Source of the DNA: Akkermansia muciniphila
GTDB taxonomy: Bacteria; Verrucomicrobiota; Verrucomicrobiia; Limisphaerales; UBA1100
Direction: 5' to 3'
Length of the DNA stretch: 53,068 nt
NCBI GenBank assembly: GCA_945903605.1
Contig: CAMDOH010000008.1
Location: 1-53,068, forward strand
In this document: positions 25,096 through 32,169 of the stretch, piece after piece
How positions within the stretch are numbered: position 1 is the first letter of the stretch
Layout: every line of letters starts with the position of its first letter
Made by a program: the position numbers and the translations under genes
Notes under the pieces: generated by a model
What the model saw: the letters and a program-made list of their open reading frames with translations, nothing else
Told to the model about the DNA's origin: nothing
Database searches by the model: none

Positions 25096-26520
25096 TCAAG
25101 TGAAGAGAGGCAGAAGCGGTCGGCCTTGTTCGAGCAAGTTGTAGGGTCGGCCTTGCAAGTCGGTCGCTTCAAGATTTTCAATTCCCATCGCGTGATAGAC
25201 GGTTTTGACGACATCGGCTGGATCGACTGGATTCTCTGCGGGATATTCTGCATGGGCATCTGTCTTGCCGTAGGTTTGTCCGCCGCGAATACCCCCACCG
25301 GCGAGTAGCACACTCATGCAGGAGGTCCAGTGATCGCGCCCGGCGGCACCCATTCCACGCGTTCGCGGGTCGCCGACTTTCGGTTTGCGTCCCATTTCAC
25401 TGGTGACCATCAGCAATGTGTCATCCAGTAGATTGCGTTGTGCGAGATCGGCGATGAGCGCTGAAAAACTGCGGTCGAATTCGGGCAGCAAGTTTTCTTT
25501 GAGGCAACTGAAGTTATTGCCGTGAGTGTCCCAGCCACCGCCGCTGAGGCATTTCTTGGCGATGACCTCGTCATCCTCAGCCCAAAATACGGTGATAAAA
25601 GGCACGCCGGCTTCGACGAGTCGGCGCGCCATCAGAAGGCTCGTGCCATTGATGGTCTTGCCGTAGCGCTCGATTGTCGCTGATTTTTCAGTGGCGATAT
25701 CGAATGCGCCTGCCGTGCCGCTAGATGAAAGTAGCGAGAATGCCTTTTCTTGTTGGTGAGTGTAGTTGCGCGCTGCAGCGGTGTGGTCGAGTTCGCGGCG
25801 CGCTGTGTTCAAAGATTCCAATAATGCGCGGCGATCCTGCATGCGTTGGGCAGTCATGCTGGCGTCGAGCGTCAGTGTCGGTGCAGAGAACTGGAGTGGA
25901 TTGTCGCGATGGCCTGTGACGAAGAAGGGATCGAATTCCATTCCGAGTCGCCCAGCAAATTGGCCCGGCCGGGTGTAAGGCGCTCGACTCGGTTTGAATG
26001 GAAGAGTGATGACTTGCGGTAATTTGGGATGTAACGGACGACGCGAGCCGACGACGCAGCCCATGTGCGGCCAATCGGTGGAGTAGGGACGGCGATCGTT
26101 TCCTTGCTGGCGAAATGTTTCGTCGGGCGCGTGGCCAGTGAGGTTGTAATAATATCCAGCATGATGATCGCCAGTGGCGCGACCGAAGTCGGTGACGCCA
26201 TGAACCAGCGAGAAATGATGTGCCTGTTTTGCGAGCATTGGCAGGTGTTCGCAGATGCGCAGTTCCGGCGCGGAGGTGCGGACGGGGCTGAATTCACCAC
26301 GATATTCAACGGGCGCTTCCGGTTTCATGTCCCACATGTCAATGTGAGAGGAGCCGCCACAGAGAAAGAAAAGGATGGTGGACTTCGCTGGCTTTTTACG
26401 CGGTGTCACGGGAACTGCGCCGAGAGCAGAATTGGCAACGCCCATTCCAGCCAGCGCGCAGGTGGACGCAACCAGAAAAGTACGTCGGCTCTGCGAAGGT
26501 TGAAAAAGGGAGCGGCTCAT
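25096..26520 (-). CDS. Tat-exported DUF1501 (sulfatase-superfamily) protein
   Basis: This 474-residue protein has a twin-arginine signal (QSRRTFLVASTCALAGMGV) and the DUF1501 body: STILFFLCGGSSHIDMWDMKPEAP, split as ILFFLCGGSSHIDMWDMKP, then LVHGVTDFGRATGDHHAGYYY, GWDTHGNNFSCLKENLLPEF, LLMVTSEMGRKPKVGDPRTRG and GRDHWTSCMSVLLAGGGI. DUF1501 proteins belong to the alkaline-phosphatase/sulfatase superfamily and are abundant in Planctomycetes and Verrucomicrobia; their substrate is unknown. ATG at 26518-26520 immediately precedes the Tat signal; upstream frame to 26607 is spurious. Here it lacks the usual neighbouring DUF1549/DUF1553 cytochrome-type partner. It is divergent from the FG-GAP gene (94-base gap). 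Confidence 0.92.
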   Translation of the reverse strand: MSRSLFQPSQSRRTFLVASTCALAGMGVANSALGAVPVTPRKKPAKSTILFFLCGGSSHIDMWDMKPEAPVEYRGEFSPVRTSAPELRICEHLPMLAKQAHHFSLVHGVTDFGRATGDHHAGYYYNLTGHAPDETFRQQGNDRRPYSTDWPHMGCVVGSRRPLHPKLPQVITLPFKPSRAPYTRPGQFAGRLGMEFDPFFVTGHRDNPLQFSAPTLTLDASMTAQRMQDRRALLESLNTARRELDHTAAARNYTHQQEKAFSLLSSSGTAGAFDIATEKSATIERYGKTINGTSLLMARRLVEAGVPFITVFWAEDDEVIAKKCLSGGGWDTHGNNFSCLKENLLPEFDRSFSALIADLAQRNLLDDTLLMVTSEMGRKPKVGDPRTRGMGAAGRDHWTSCMSVLLAGGGIRGGQTYGKTDAHAEYPAENPVDPADVVKTVYHAMGIENLEATDLQGRPYNLLEQGRPLLPLFT

Positions 26521-26614
26521 GCTCGCAGTTTTGACAAACCAGCCATGAGCTACATTCAAGCGCTCATTTTTCAGTTTGTACAGTTCGTGTTCGCTGCCTA
26601 AGCTCAATCACCCT

Positions 26615-27775
26615 ATGAAGCCATTCAACTACATCGTTCTACTTGCTACTGGAATCACCGCCATCGCAGCCGAATTGCCGCAGCCCAAGTTTCGTGCGGT
26701 GGATGTGGATGCCGCTGTCTCCATCGGCTACGGGATTGCCATTGCCGATGTGGATGGCGACAAGCGGCCGGACATTCTGCTCGCCGATCAAAAGACCATT
26801 CAGTGGTACCAAAATCCGACCTGGAAAAAGCATGTCATCGCCGAGAATCTCACGCCGCAGGACAATGTCTGCATCGCAGCGGCGGACATCGATGGCGACG
26901 GCAAGGCCGAGGTGGCGGTGGGCGCAGGCTGGAATCCCGGCGACACGGTCAATAGCGGCGCGGTGTTTTATTTGATCGCCCCTAAGGATCGCACGCAGAA
27001 ATGGGAGGCGGTGAAGCTGCCGCATGAGCCGACGGTGCATCGGATGCATTGGGTGATCAATCCGGCGGGCAAACATGAACTGATTGTGAAACCGCTGCAC
27101 GGACGCGGCAACAAGGGCAACGAGGGGGTGGGCGGTAAAGTGCTCGCTTATACCGTGCCTGCGAATCCGAAAGGTGAGTGGAAGACCACGGTGGTGAGCG
27201 ACGCGCTTCATGCCAGCCATAATTTTCAGCCGATCAACTGGGACAAAGATCCGGAGCACGAGATGATTCTCGGCGCGAAAGAGGGACTATTCTGGTTCGG
27301 GCAAAGCACGGGCGCATGGAAACGGCGTCAGCTCGGCACCAACTGGGTCGGCGAAGTGCGCGATGGCAAGCTGCCCGGCGGCGGGCGTTTCATCGCCACG
27401 ATTGAGCCCATGCACGGCGTGGTCGCGGCTGTTTACACGGAGCCAGCGGGCGGCAAGGGGCTTTGGAATCGCACGGCGCTGGATGAGGCATTGAAGGATG
27501 GGCACGCAGTGGGCGTCGCTGATTTTCTCGGCGCGGGCAGTGATCAGGTGGTGGTCGGCTGGCGCGGGATGAGTCCCAAAGGCGTGCCGGGCATCAAACT
27601 TTTTGCGCCGCTGGACAAGGAAGGCAAAAAGTGGCGCGCCACACAGGTTGCCGCCGAAGAGGTGGCGGTGGAGGATTTGAAGGTCGCTGATTTGAACGGC
27701 GATGGCCGGCCCGACATCATTGCCGCCGGCCGGCAGACCAAAAATCTGAAGGTCTTTTTTAACGAGCTGAAGTGA
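26615..27775 (+). CDS. exported FG-GAP/VCBS-repeat beta-propeller protein
   Basis: This 386-residue protein has a signal peptide (MKPFNYIVLLATGITAIAA) and calcium-binding FG-GAP-like repeats: IAIADVDGDKRPDILLADQ (about 36-54), IAAADIDGDGKAEVAVGAG and the C-terminal LKVADLNGDGRPDIIAAG. Each has the DxDGDxxxD loop typical of propellers that bind Ca2+. The middle third (HELIVKPLHGRGNKGNEG, HNFQPINWDKDPEHEMILGA) fits further blades. It is probably periplasmic or surface-bound, with a ligand- or polysaccharide-binding role (inference). Its 3' end overlaps the convergent symporter gene by 17 bases. Confidence 0.85.
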   Translation: MKPFNYIVLLATGITAIAAELPQPKFRAVDVDAAVSIGYGIAIADVDGDKRPDILLADQKTIQWYQNPTWKKHVIAENLTPQDNVCIAAADIDGDGKAEVAVGAGWNPGDTVNSGAVFYLIAPKDRTQKWEAVKLPHEPTVHRMHWVINPAGKHELIVKPLHGRGNKGNEGVGGKVLAYTVPANPKGEWKTTVVSDALHASHNFQPINWDKDPEHEMILGAKEGLFWFGQSTGAWKRRQLGTNWVGEVRDGKLPGGGRFIATIEPMHGVVAAVYTEPAGGKGLWNRTALDEALKDGHAVGVADFLGAGSDQVVVGWRGMSPKGVPGIKLFAPLDKEGKKWRATQVAAEEVAVEDLKVADLNGDGRPDIIAAGRQTKNLKVFFNELK

Positions 27776-29144
27776 CGGGCGCGCGTTCGCGAGCACCCAT
27801 CACCACGCACACGACCATTGCCACGGCAATCGAGATGAGGAATGGCGCCTGCCATTTGCCGATGTAGTTTCCCCAAGCCCACACGGAAATCGAGGTGATC
27901 ATCGTCACCAAACCGGCGTGCGCACCGCCCCGTTTTGTAAAAGTACCCAGGAGGATCAGCACGAATAATCCACCGCCACCAAAGGCCGATGCGTTGGAAA
28001 CGAGTTTGTAGATGGACTCGGAGGAGAGTGCGAGCACGCAGGCGGTGATGCCGCCGCACAGGACACAGATGCGCGAGATGCGCAGCTTGGTGTCTTCGTT
28101 CAAGCCCGGGCGCAGCGGTAGGATGAGGTTGTGCGAGACCACAGCGGCAGCGGCCAGAAGCGTGCTGTCCACAGTGGAAAGAATCGCGCAGATGATCGCG
28201 CCGATAAAGAGCACGTAGAGCAGCGGGCTCAGTTTCTGCATCATCAACGTGGGCAGAAATTGTTCCGGATCTTTCAAGTCCGGCAAGAGCACAGGGCCGA
28301 GCAGGCCGAGCACGGCCGGGATTAATCCGATAGAGAGGTACAGTCCCGCGCCAATGAGTCCGGCGCGCCTCGCCACCTGCGGGGATTTTGCCGCGAGCAC
28401 GCGCGCGACCAATTCCTGCGCCACGAGCGAACCGCAGATGGGTATCGACCACGCCTCCAGAAATGCCCAGATGGATTTGCCACCTGTGGAAATCGGATTC
28501 CAGCGCGTGGCGTCCAACTGGCGCAGGGCTGCGACTGGCCCTCCATCGATTGATCCCATCACGCTTACAAAGACAATGATGAGACAGGCGATGATGATGA
28601 GACCTTGCACACAGTCATTGATGACGTCGGCCCCCAGTCCGCCCATCGTGGTGTAAATCATCACCACGGCCGTGGCGATGATGATGCACTCGTTCACGCC
28701 AATTCCCAGCGAGGTGTCCATCACTTGGCCAAAGGCGCGTAGTTGAGCCGCTGCCCAGAGGATGGAAGTTGGCGCCAAAAGAAGGACGGCGATTTTTTCC
28801 ACCGCAGGTGAATAGCGCGCGCGATAAAAGTCGGGCAGGGTGGTGACTTTGCTTTTCCAAAGCGGCACGGCAAAGACGAGCGCCATCAGCAGTAGGCAAA
28901 GTGCGTAACCGAAGGGATCGGCAGAACCGCCGGCCAATCCGTTTTCATAAATGCGACCCGAGGCGCTCAGACAGGTTTCCGCGCCGAACCAAGTAGCGAA
29001 GATGCTGAAGCTGGCCAGCCCCAGCCCGAGAGTGCGGCCCGCCAGAAAATAATCCTCTGAATTGCGCACCCGTCGCGACACCCAATAGCCGATGCCCAGC
29101 TGCACGGCGACAAAGACGATGATTCCAATCTGAGTTGCGTTCAT
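27759..29144 (-). CDS. sodium:solute symporter (SSS family)
   Basis: This 461-residue inner-membrane protein has about 12-13 hydrophobic segments, beginning MNATQIGIIVFVAVQLGIGYW. SSS marks include RRVRNSEDYFLAGRTLG near the first loop, ATWFGAETCLSASG, VIYTTMGGLGADVINDCVQG and the central SFLEAWSIPICGSLVAQE-like segment. It couples import of an organic solute to Na+; the substrate cannot be inferred from sequence. The last 17 bases overlap the convergent FG-GAP gene. It is preceded on the opposite side by tRNA-Val. Confidence 0.93.
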   Translation of the reverse strand: MNATQIGIIVFVAVQLGIGYWVSRRVRNSEDYFLAGRTLGLGLASFSIFATWFGAETCLSASGRIYENGLAGGSADPFGYALCLLLMALVFAVPLWKSKVTTLPDFYRARYSPAVEKIAVLLLAPTSILWAAAQLRAFGQVMDTSLGIGVNECIIIATAVVMIYTTMGGLGADVINDCVQGLIIIACLIIVFVSVMGSIDGGPVAALRQLDATRWNPISTGGKSIWAFLEAWSIPICGSLVAQELVARVLAAKSPQVARRAGLIGAGLYLSIGLIPAVLGLLGPVLLPDLKDPEQFLPTLMMQKLSPLLYVLFIGAIICAILSTVDSTLLAAAAVVSHNLILPLRPGLNEDTKLRISRICVLCGGITACVLALSSESIYKLVSNASAFGGGGLFVLILLGTFTKRGGAHAGLVTMITSISVWAWGNYIGKWQAPFLISIAVAMVVCVVMGARERAPVTSAR

Positions 29145-29214
29145 CCGTGGTTCAATTGGAGTAACACTTGGCAGGGATGCTGCATTTCGTTAACGTCCCT
29201 GAGCAATATTTTAT

Positions 29215-29290
29215 GGGCGGTTGGCGCAGTGGTTAGCGCAGATGCTTTACACGCATTTGGTCGGGGGTTCGAGTCCCTCACCGCCCACCA
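29215..29290 (+). tRNA. tRNA-Val (anticodon TAC)
   Basis: The cloverleaf is complete: acceptor GGGCGGT (29215-29221) / ACCGCCC (29280-29286), D arm GCGC/GCGC, anticodon stem GATGC/GCATT with loop TTTACAC, and T arm GGGGG/CCCTC with TTCGAGT. The anticodon is TAC (valine codons GUA/GUG). Discriminator A and CCA follow at 29287-29290. It lies 85 bases upstream of rpmI on the same strand, so it may share a transcript with rpmI-rplT. Confidence 0.96.
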
Positions 29291-29333
29291 TGTTTTGCTT
29301 TGTGTATCGATTGCCAAAATAAGTGCTTGCTCC

Positions 29334-29360
29334 AGCGGCAAGATTACCTATATTGCCGCT
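29334..29360 (+). promoter_or_regulatory. leader hairpin upstream of rpmI, possible L20 autoregulatory or attenuator element
   Basis: The perfect 8-base-pair inverted repeat AGCGGCAA (29334-29341) / TTGCCGCT (29353-29360) has an 11-base loop and is followed by CCTTTT. The rpmI Shine-Dalgarno GGAG (29367-29370) is 6 bases further on. Its place directly before the ribosome binding site suggests a control structure; termination of the tRNA-Val transcript is the alternative. Function is inferred. Confidence 0.5.
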
Positions 29361-29375
29361 CCTTTTGGAGAAATT

Positions 29376-29585
29376 ATGCGTCGAGCAAGAAATCAGAAAA
29401 CTCGGAAATCTGCAGCCAAGCGTTTCAAGATAAGTGCTACTGGCAGGGTGTTTCGCAACCGACCGGGCAAACGCCATTTGCTTTCCAGCAAACGGCCAAA
29501 CCGCCGTCGCCGTCTCGGGACGGCCACCGAAGTGTCACCCACCGATTTGGATCGCGTGCTCCGATGCCTGCCATTTAGCCGATAG
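29376..29585 (+). CDS. rpmI: 50S ribosomal protein L35
   Basis: This 69-residue basic protein of the large ribosomal subunit begins MRRARNQKTRKSAAKRFKIS and contains GRVFRNRPGKRHLLSSKR, the L35 signature. The last 20 residues (SPTDLDRVLRCLPFSR) correspond to the family's helical C-terminus. A GGAG Shine-Dalgarno lies 5 bases before ATG 29376. It is 6 bases upstream of rplT. The usual infC gene is not upstream here; a tRNA-Val gene and a hairpin are. Confidence 0.94.
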   Translation: MRRARNQKTRKSAAKRFKISATGRVFRNRPGKRHLLSSKRPNRRRRLGTATEVSPTDLDRVLRCLPFSR

Positions 29586-29591
29586 GAACCT

Positions 29592-29963
29592 ATGAGAGTT
29601 ACCAATTCACCAGCCTCACGCAAACGCCGCAAGCGGATGATTACAGCCGCGAAGGGCTATCGCATGCGTCGTAGTAAACTTTACCGTTACGCCTCCGACG
29701 CAGTGGATCACGGGCGCCAATACGCCTTTCGCGATCGCAAGACAAAGAAGCGCACCTTCCGCGGACTGTGGCAGGCGCGCATCAATGCGGCCACTCGTGT
29801 TGTCGGCCTCACCTACAGCCGTTTCATCGAAGGATTGAAAGCGGCAAAAATCATTTTGGATCGGAAGGTCATCGCCGATCTCGCAGCGCAGGATAACGCC
29901 GCTTTTTGTGAATTGGTCAAGATCGCCCAAAGCGCTCTGAAGGCCAAGGCAGCGAAAGCCTGA
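29592..29963 (+). CDS. rplT: 50S ribosomal protein L20
   Basis: This 123-residue protein is needed early in 50S assembly. The N-terminal RNA-binding tail MRVTNSPASRKRRKRMITAAKGYRMRRSKL and the globular part are typical, with HGRQYAFRDRKTKKRTFRGLW, INAATRVVGLTYSRFIEGLK and ILDRKVIADLAAQD. L20 commonly represses its own operon by binding leader RNA in other bacteria, which makes the hairpin before rpmI a candidate target. A terminator follows 17 bases downstream. Confidence 0.97.
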   Translation: MRVTNSPASRKRRKRMITAAKGYRMRRSKLYRYASDAVDHGRQYAFRDRKTKKRTFRGLWQARINAATRVVGLTYSRFIEGLKAAKIILDRKVIADLAAQDNAAFCELVKIAQSALKAKAAKA

Positions 29964-29980
29964 GTCAACACATTCAAGCG

Positions 29981-30017
29981 AACGGGCGGCCAGATTTTGG
30001 TCGCCCGTTTTTGTTTT
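29981..30017 (+). terminator. Rho-independent terminator after rplT
   Basis: An 11-base-pair stem AACGGGCGGCC (29981-29991) / GGTCGCCCGTT (29999-30009), with one G-T pair and a 7-base loop, is followed by TTTTTGTTTTT. It ends the rpmI-rplT transcript before pheS, so pheST probably has its own promoter in the following 45 bases. Confidence 0.92.
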
Positions 30018-30058
30018 TACACGTCGCAATCCTTCATTAAGCTCCGCCCACATTCGAT

Positions 30059-31063
30059 ATGTCTCTCATCAACGATATCGAGCCACTCAAACAAGATGGC
30101 ATCGCGGCATTGTATGCAGCGGCTGACTTGCCGGCGCTGGAGCAGACGAAGGGTGCGTGGATTGGGCCGCAGGGCAAGTTCACGGCACTGATGAAACAAC
30201 TGGGCACGCTCTCCAAAGAAGAGAAGCCCGCTGCGGGCAAGGCCATCAACGCCGCGAAGATTGAACTGGAGTCAGCGCTCGCCGCGCGTCGCGATGAACT
30301 GGAATTAAAAGCGGCGCTGCCAAAAGAGCCGACGGATTTCACGCTGCCCGGTCGCCGCCGCACGCTCGGCAAACTTCATCCGCTCACGCAGGTCACCGAG
30401 GACATCGTGCGCTGTTTTCGGAAAATCGGTTTCGCTGTGGCCGATGGTCCGGAGTCGGAGGATGAGTATCACTGCTTCGATGCGTTGAACACGCCTGCCG
30501 ATCATCCCGCGCGCGATGCGCAGGACACGTTCTATCTCGGCACGGCTGCGCGCCCGCTTTTGCGCACGCACACAAGCTCCGTGCAGATTCGCGTGATGAA
30601 AAGCCAGCCGCCGCCCATCCGCATCATTGTGCCGGGCCGCGTTTATCGCCGCGACAACGCCGACGCCACGCACAATCCAACCTTCCATCAGATCGAAGGA
30701 TTGTACGTGGACAAGCACGTGACGGTTGGCGATTTGAAAGGCACGGTCGAGTTTGTCTTCAAGCAACTTTTGGGCGACGATGTGAAGCTGCGCTTTCGTC
30801 CGCATTATTTCAGCTACACCGAGCCGAGCTTCGAGATTGATTTCTCAAACGCGCTTGTGAAGAAGCTTGGCAAAGATTGGCTGGAAATCGCCGGCTGCGG
30901 TATGGTGCATCCGCAGGTTTTTGAAAATGTCGGCTACGATCCTGAGGTGTGGACAGGCTGGGCCTTTGGCTTCGGCATCGAACGCATCGCCATGCTGCGT
31001 TACGGCATCACCGACATCCGACTTTTCTACGAAAACGACGCGCGCTTCTTGCGCCAATTCTGA
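30059..31063 (+). CDS. pheS: phenylalanine--tRNA ligase alpha subunit
   Basis: This 334-residue catalytic alpha subunit of the class II (alpha-beta)2 synthetase has an N-terminal coiled-coil arm (1-85), then the catalytic core. Core motifs are GRRRTLGKLHPLTQ, GPESEDEYHCFDALN, HTSSVQIRVM (motif 1 region), FHQIEGLYVD, FRPHYFSYTEPSFEID and the motif 3 segment WAFGFGIERIAMLRYGI. All expected motifs are present. The stop TGA overlaps the ATG of the following alkaline-phosphatase-like gene by one base (TGATG at 31061-31065), and pheT is displaced downstream. Confidence 0.97.
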   Translation: MSLINDIEPLKQDGIAALYAAADLPALEQTKGAWIGPQGKFTALMKQLGTLSKEEKPAAGKAINAAKIELESALAARRDELELKAALPKEPTDFTLPGRRRTLGKLHPLTQVTEDIVRCFRKIGFAVADGPESEDEYHCFDALNTPADHPARDAQDTFYLGTAARPLLRTHTSSVQIRVMKSQPPPIRIIVPGRVYRRDNADATHNPTFHQIEGLYVDKHVTVGDLKGTVEFVFKQLLGDDVKLRFRPHYFSYTEPSFEIDFSNALVKKLGKDWLEIAGCGMVHPQVFENVGYDPEVWTGWAFGFGIERIAMLRYGITDIRLFYENDARFLRQF

Positions 31064-32169
31064 TGACCTGTCTTGGCCAATATCTGTTCGCACTCGCGGC
31101 TTTTGCTTTCGCGCTGTCAGCGGCACCGCAGGGGAAAACAAAAAATGTTTTTCTCATCACAACCGATGGGCTGCGCTGGCAGGAGGTTTTTTCCGGGGCG
31201 GAGGAACAGTTGATGTCCAAAACCAACGGCGGCGTGCTGAACACGAACGCCCTGCGCCGGGATTTTCTGCGGGACACTCCTGAGGCGCGACGAAAAATGC
31301 TGATGCCATTTTTATGGAATGAGGTTGCAGGCAAAGGACAGATTTTTGGCAATCAACAAATAGGCAGTGTGGCGCGCGTGACCAACGGACGGTTCTTTTC
31401 CTATCCTGGCTACAGCGAGTTTCTCACCGGCGTTGTGGATCCCACCATCAAGAGCAACGACAAGCGTCCGAATCCCAACACGAATGTCTTCGAGTGGCTG
31501 AACCTCAAGCCCGCGTATGCCGGCAAAGTTGGTGCCGTTGTGAACTGGGATGTCATCCCGTGGATACTCAACGCCGAGCGCAGCAAACTACCGGTCTGGT
31601 CGGGTTTCGCCTTGCCGCGCGGCGCACCTGAGCTCATCAAAGTTTCGCCCGCGCTTGAGCAACTCATCCAAAATGCCACGCCGCTTTGGGACATGATGAT
31701 GCTCGACACCTTCACTCATCAAGCGGCGATCGATCACATCAAAATTGCCAAGCCGCGCGCGCTTTACATCGCTTATGGCGAGACCGATGAATGGGCGCAT
31801 GAAGCGCGTTACGATCTTTATCTGCGCTCGGCAAACAACGTGGATCGCTACATCAAGTCGCTTTGGGAAATGGTGCAGGCCATGCCGGAGTATCGCGACC
31901 AGACGACTTTTGTCATCACGACCGACCACGGGCGCGGTGTTGGCAAGACGGCTTGGAAAAGTCACGGCGCAGAAATTGCCGAGGCCGAGTTCATCTGGCT
32001 CGCGGTCATCGGGCCAGACACGGCGCCACTGGGCGAGCGCAGTCATTGCGAGCCAGTGACGCAAAGTCAGGTCGCCGCCACCGTTGCCGCATTATTGGGC
32101 GAAGATTTCCGTGCCGCCTTGCCGCAAGCCGCGCGGCCCATCGCCGATGTGCTTAAAAAGTCCAAATGA
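31063..32169 (+). CDS. exported alkaline-phosphatase-superfamily protein encoded between pheS and pheT
   Basis: This 368-residue protein has an N-terminal signal (MTCLGQYLFALAAFAFALSA). Alkaline-phosphatase/sulfatase-superfamily metal-site segments follow: FLITTDGLRWQEVFSG (first metal Asp and a nearby nucleophile-type Ser/Thr), GETDEWAHEARYDLYLRSAN (Asp/His) and VITTDHGRG (Asp-His), then a late His (SHGAEI). It is predicted to act outside the cytoplasm as a phospho- or sulfo-ester hydrolase or phosphotransferase; the substrate is unknown. Both ends are interlocked with synthetase genes: TGATG with pheS and ATGA (32166-32169) with pheT. Co-expression with the synthetase is therefore likely even though the functions seem unrelated. 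Confidence 0.8.
   Translation: MTCLGQYLFALAAFAFALSAAPQGKTKNVFLITTDGLRWQEVFSGAEEQLMSKTNGGVLNTNALRRDFLRDTPEARRKMLMPFLWNEVAGKGQIFGNQQIGSVARVTNGRFFSYPGYSEFLTGVVDPTIKSNDKRPNPNTNVFEWLNLKPAYAGKVGAVVNWDVIPWILNAERSKLPVWSGFALPRGAPELIKVSPALEQLIQNATPLWDMMMLDTFTHQAAIDHIKIAKPRALYIAYGETDEWAHEARYDLYLRSANNVDRYIKSLWEMVQAMPEYRDQTTFVITTDHGRGVGKTAWKSHGAEIAEAEFIWLAVIGPDTAPLGERSHCEPVTQSQVAATVAALLGEDFRAALPQAARPIADVLKKSK

Noticed and set aside
27544-28452. 302-codon frame on the minus strand, overlapping the symporter in another frame
   Set aside because: The symporter frame has clear membrane segments and family motifs; this one has only basic/Arg-Ala-rich residues.
29145-29214. infC expected upstream of rpmI-rplT
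   Set aside because: No IF-3 reading frame exists here; the space holds only a gap and tRNA-Val.
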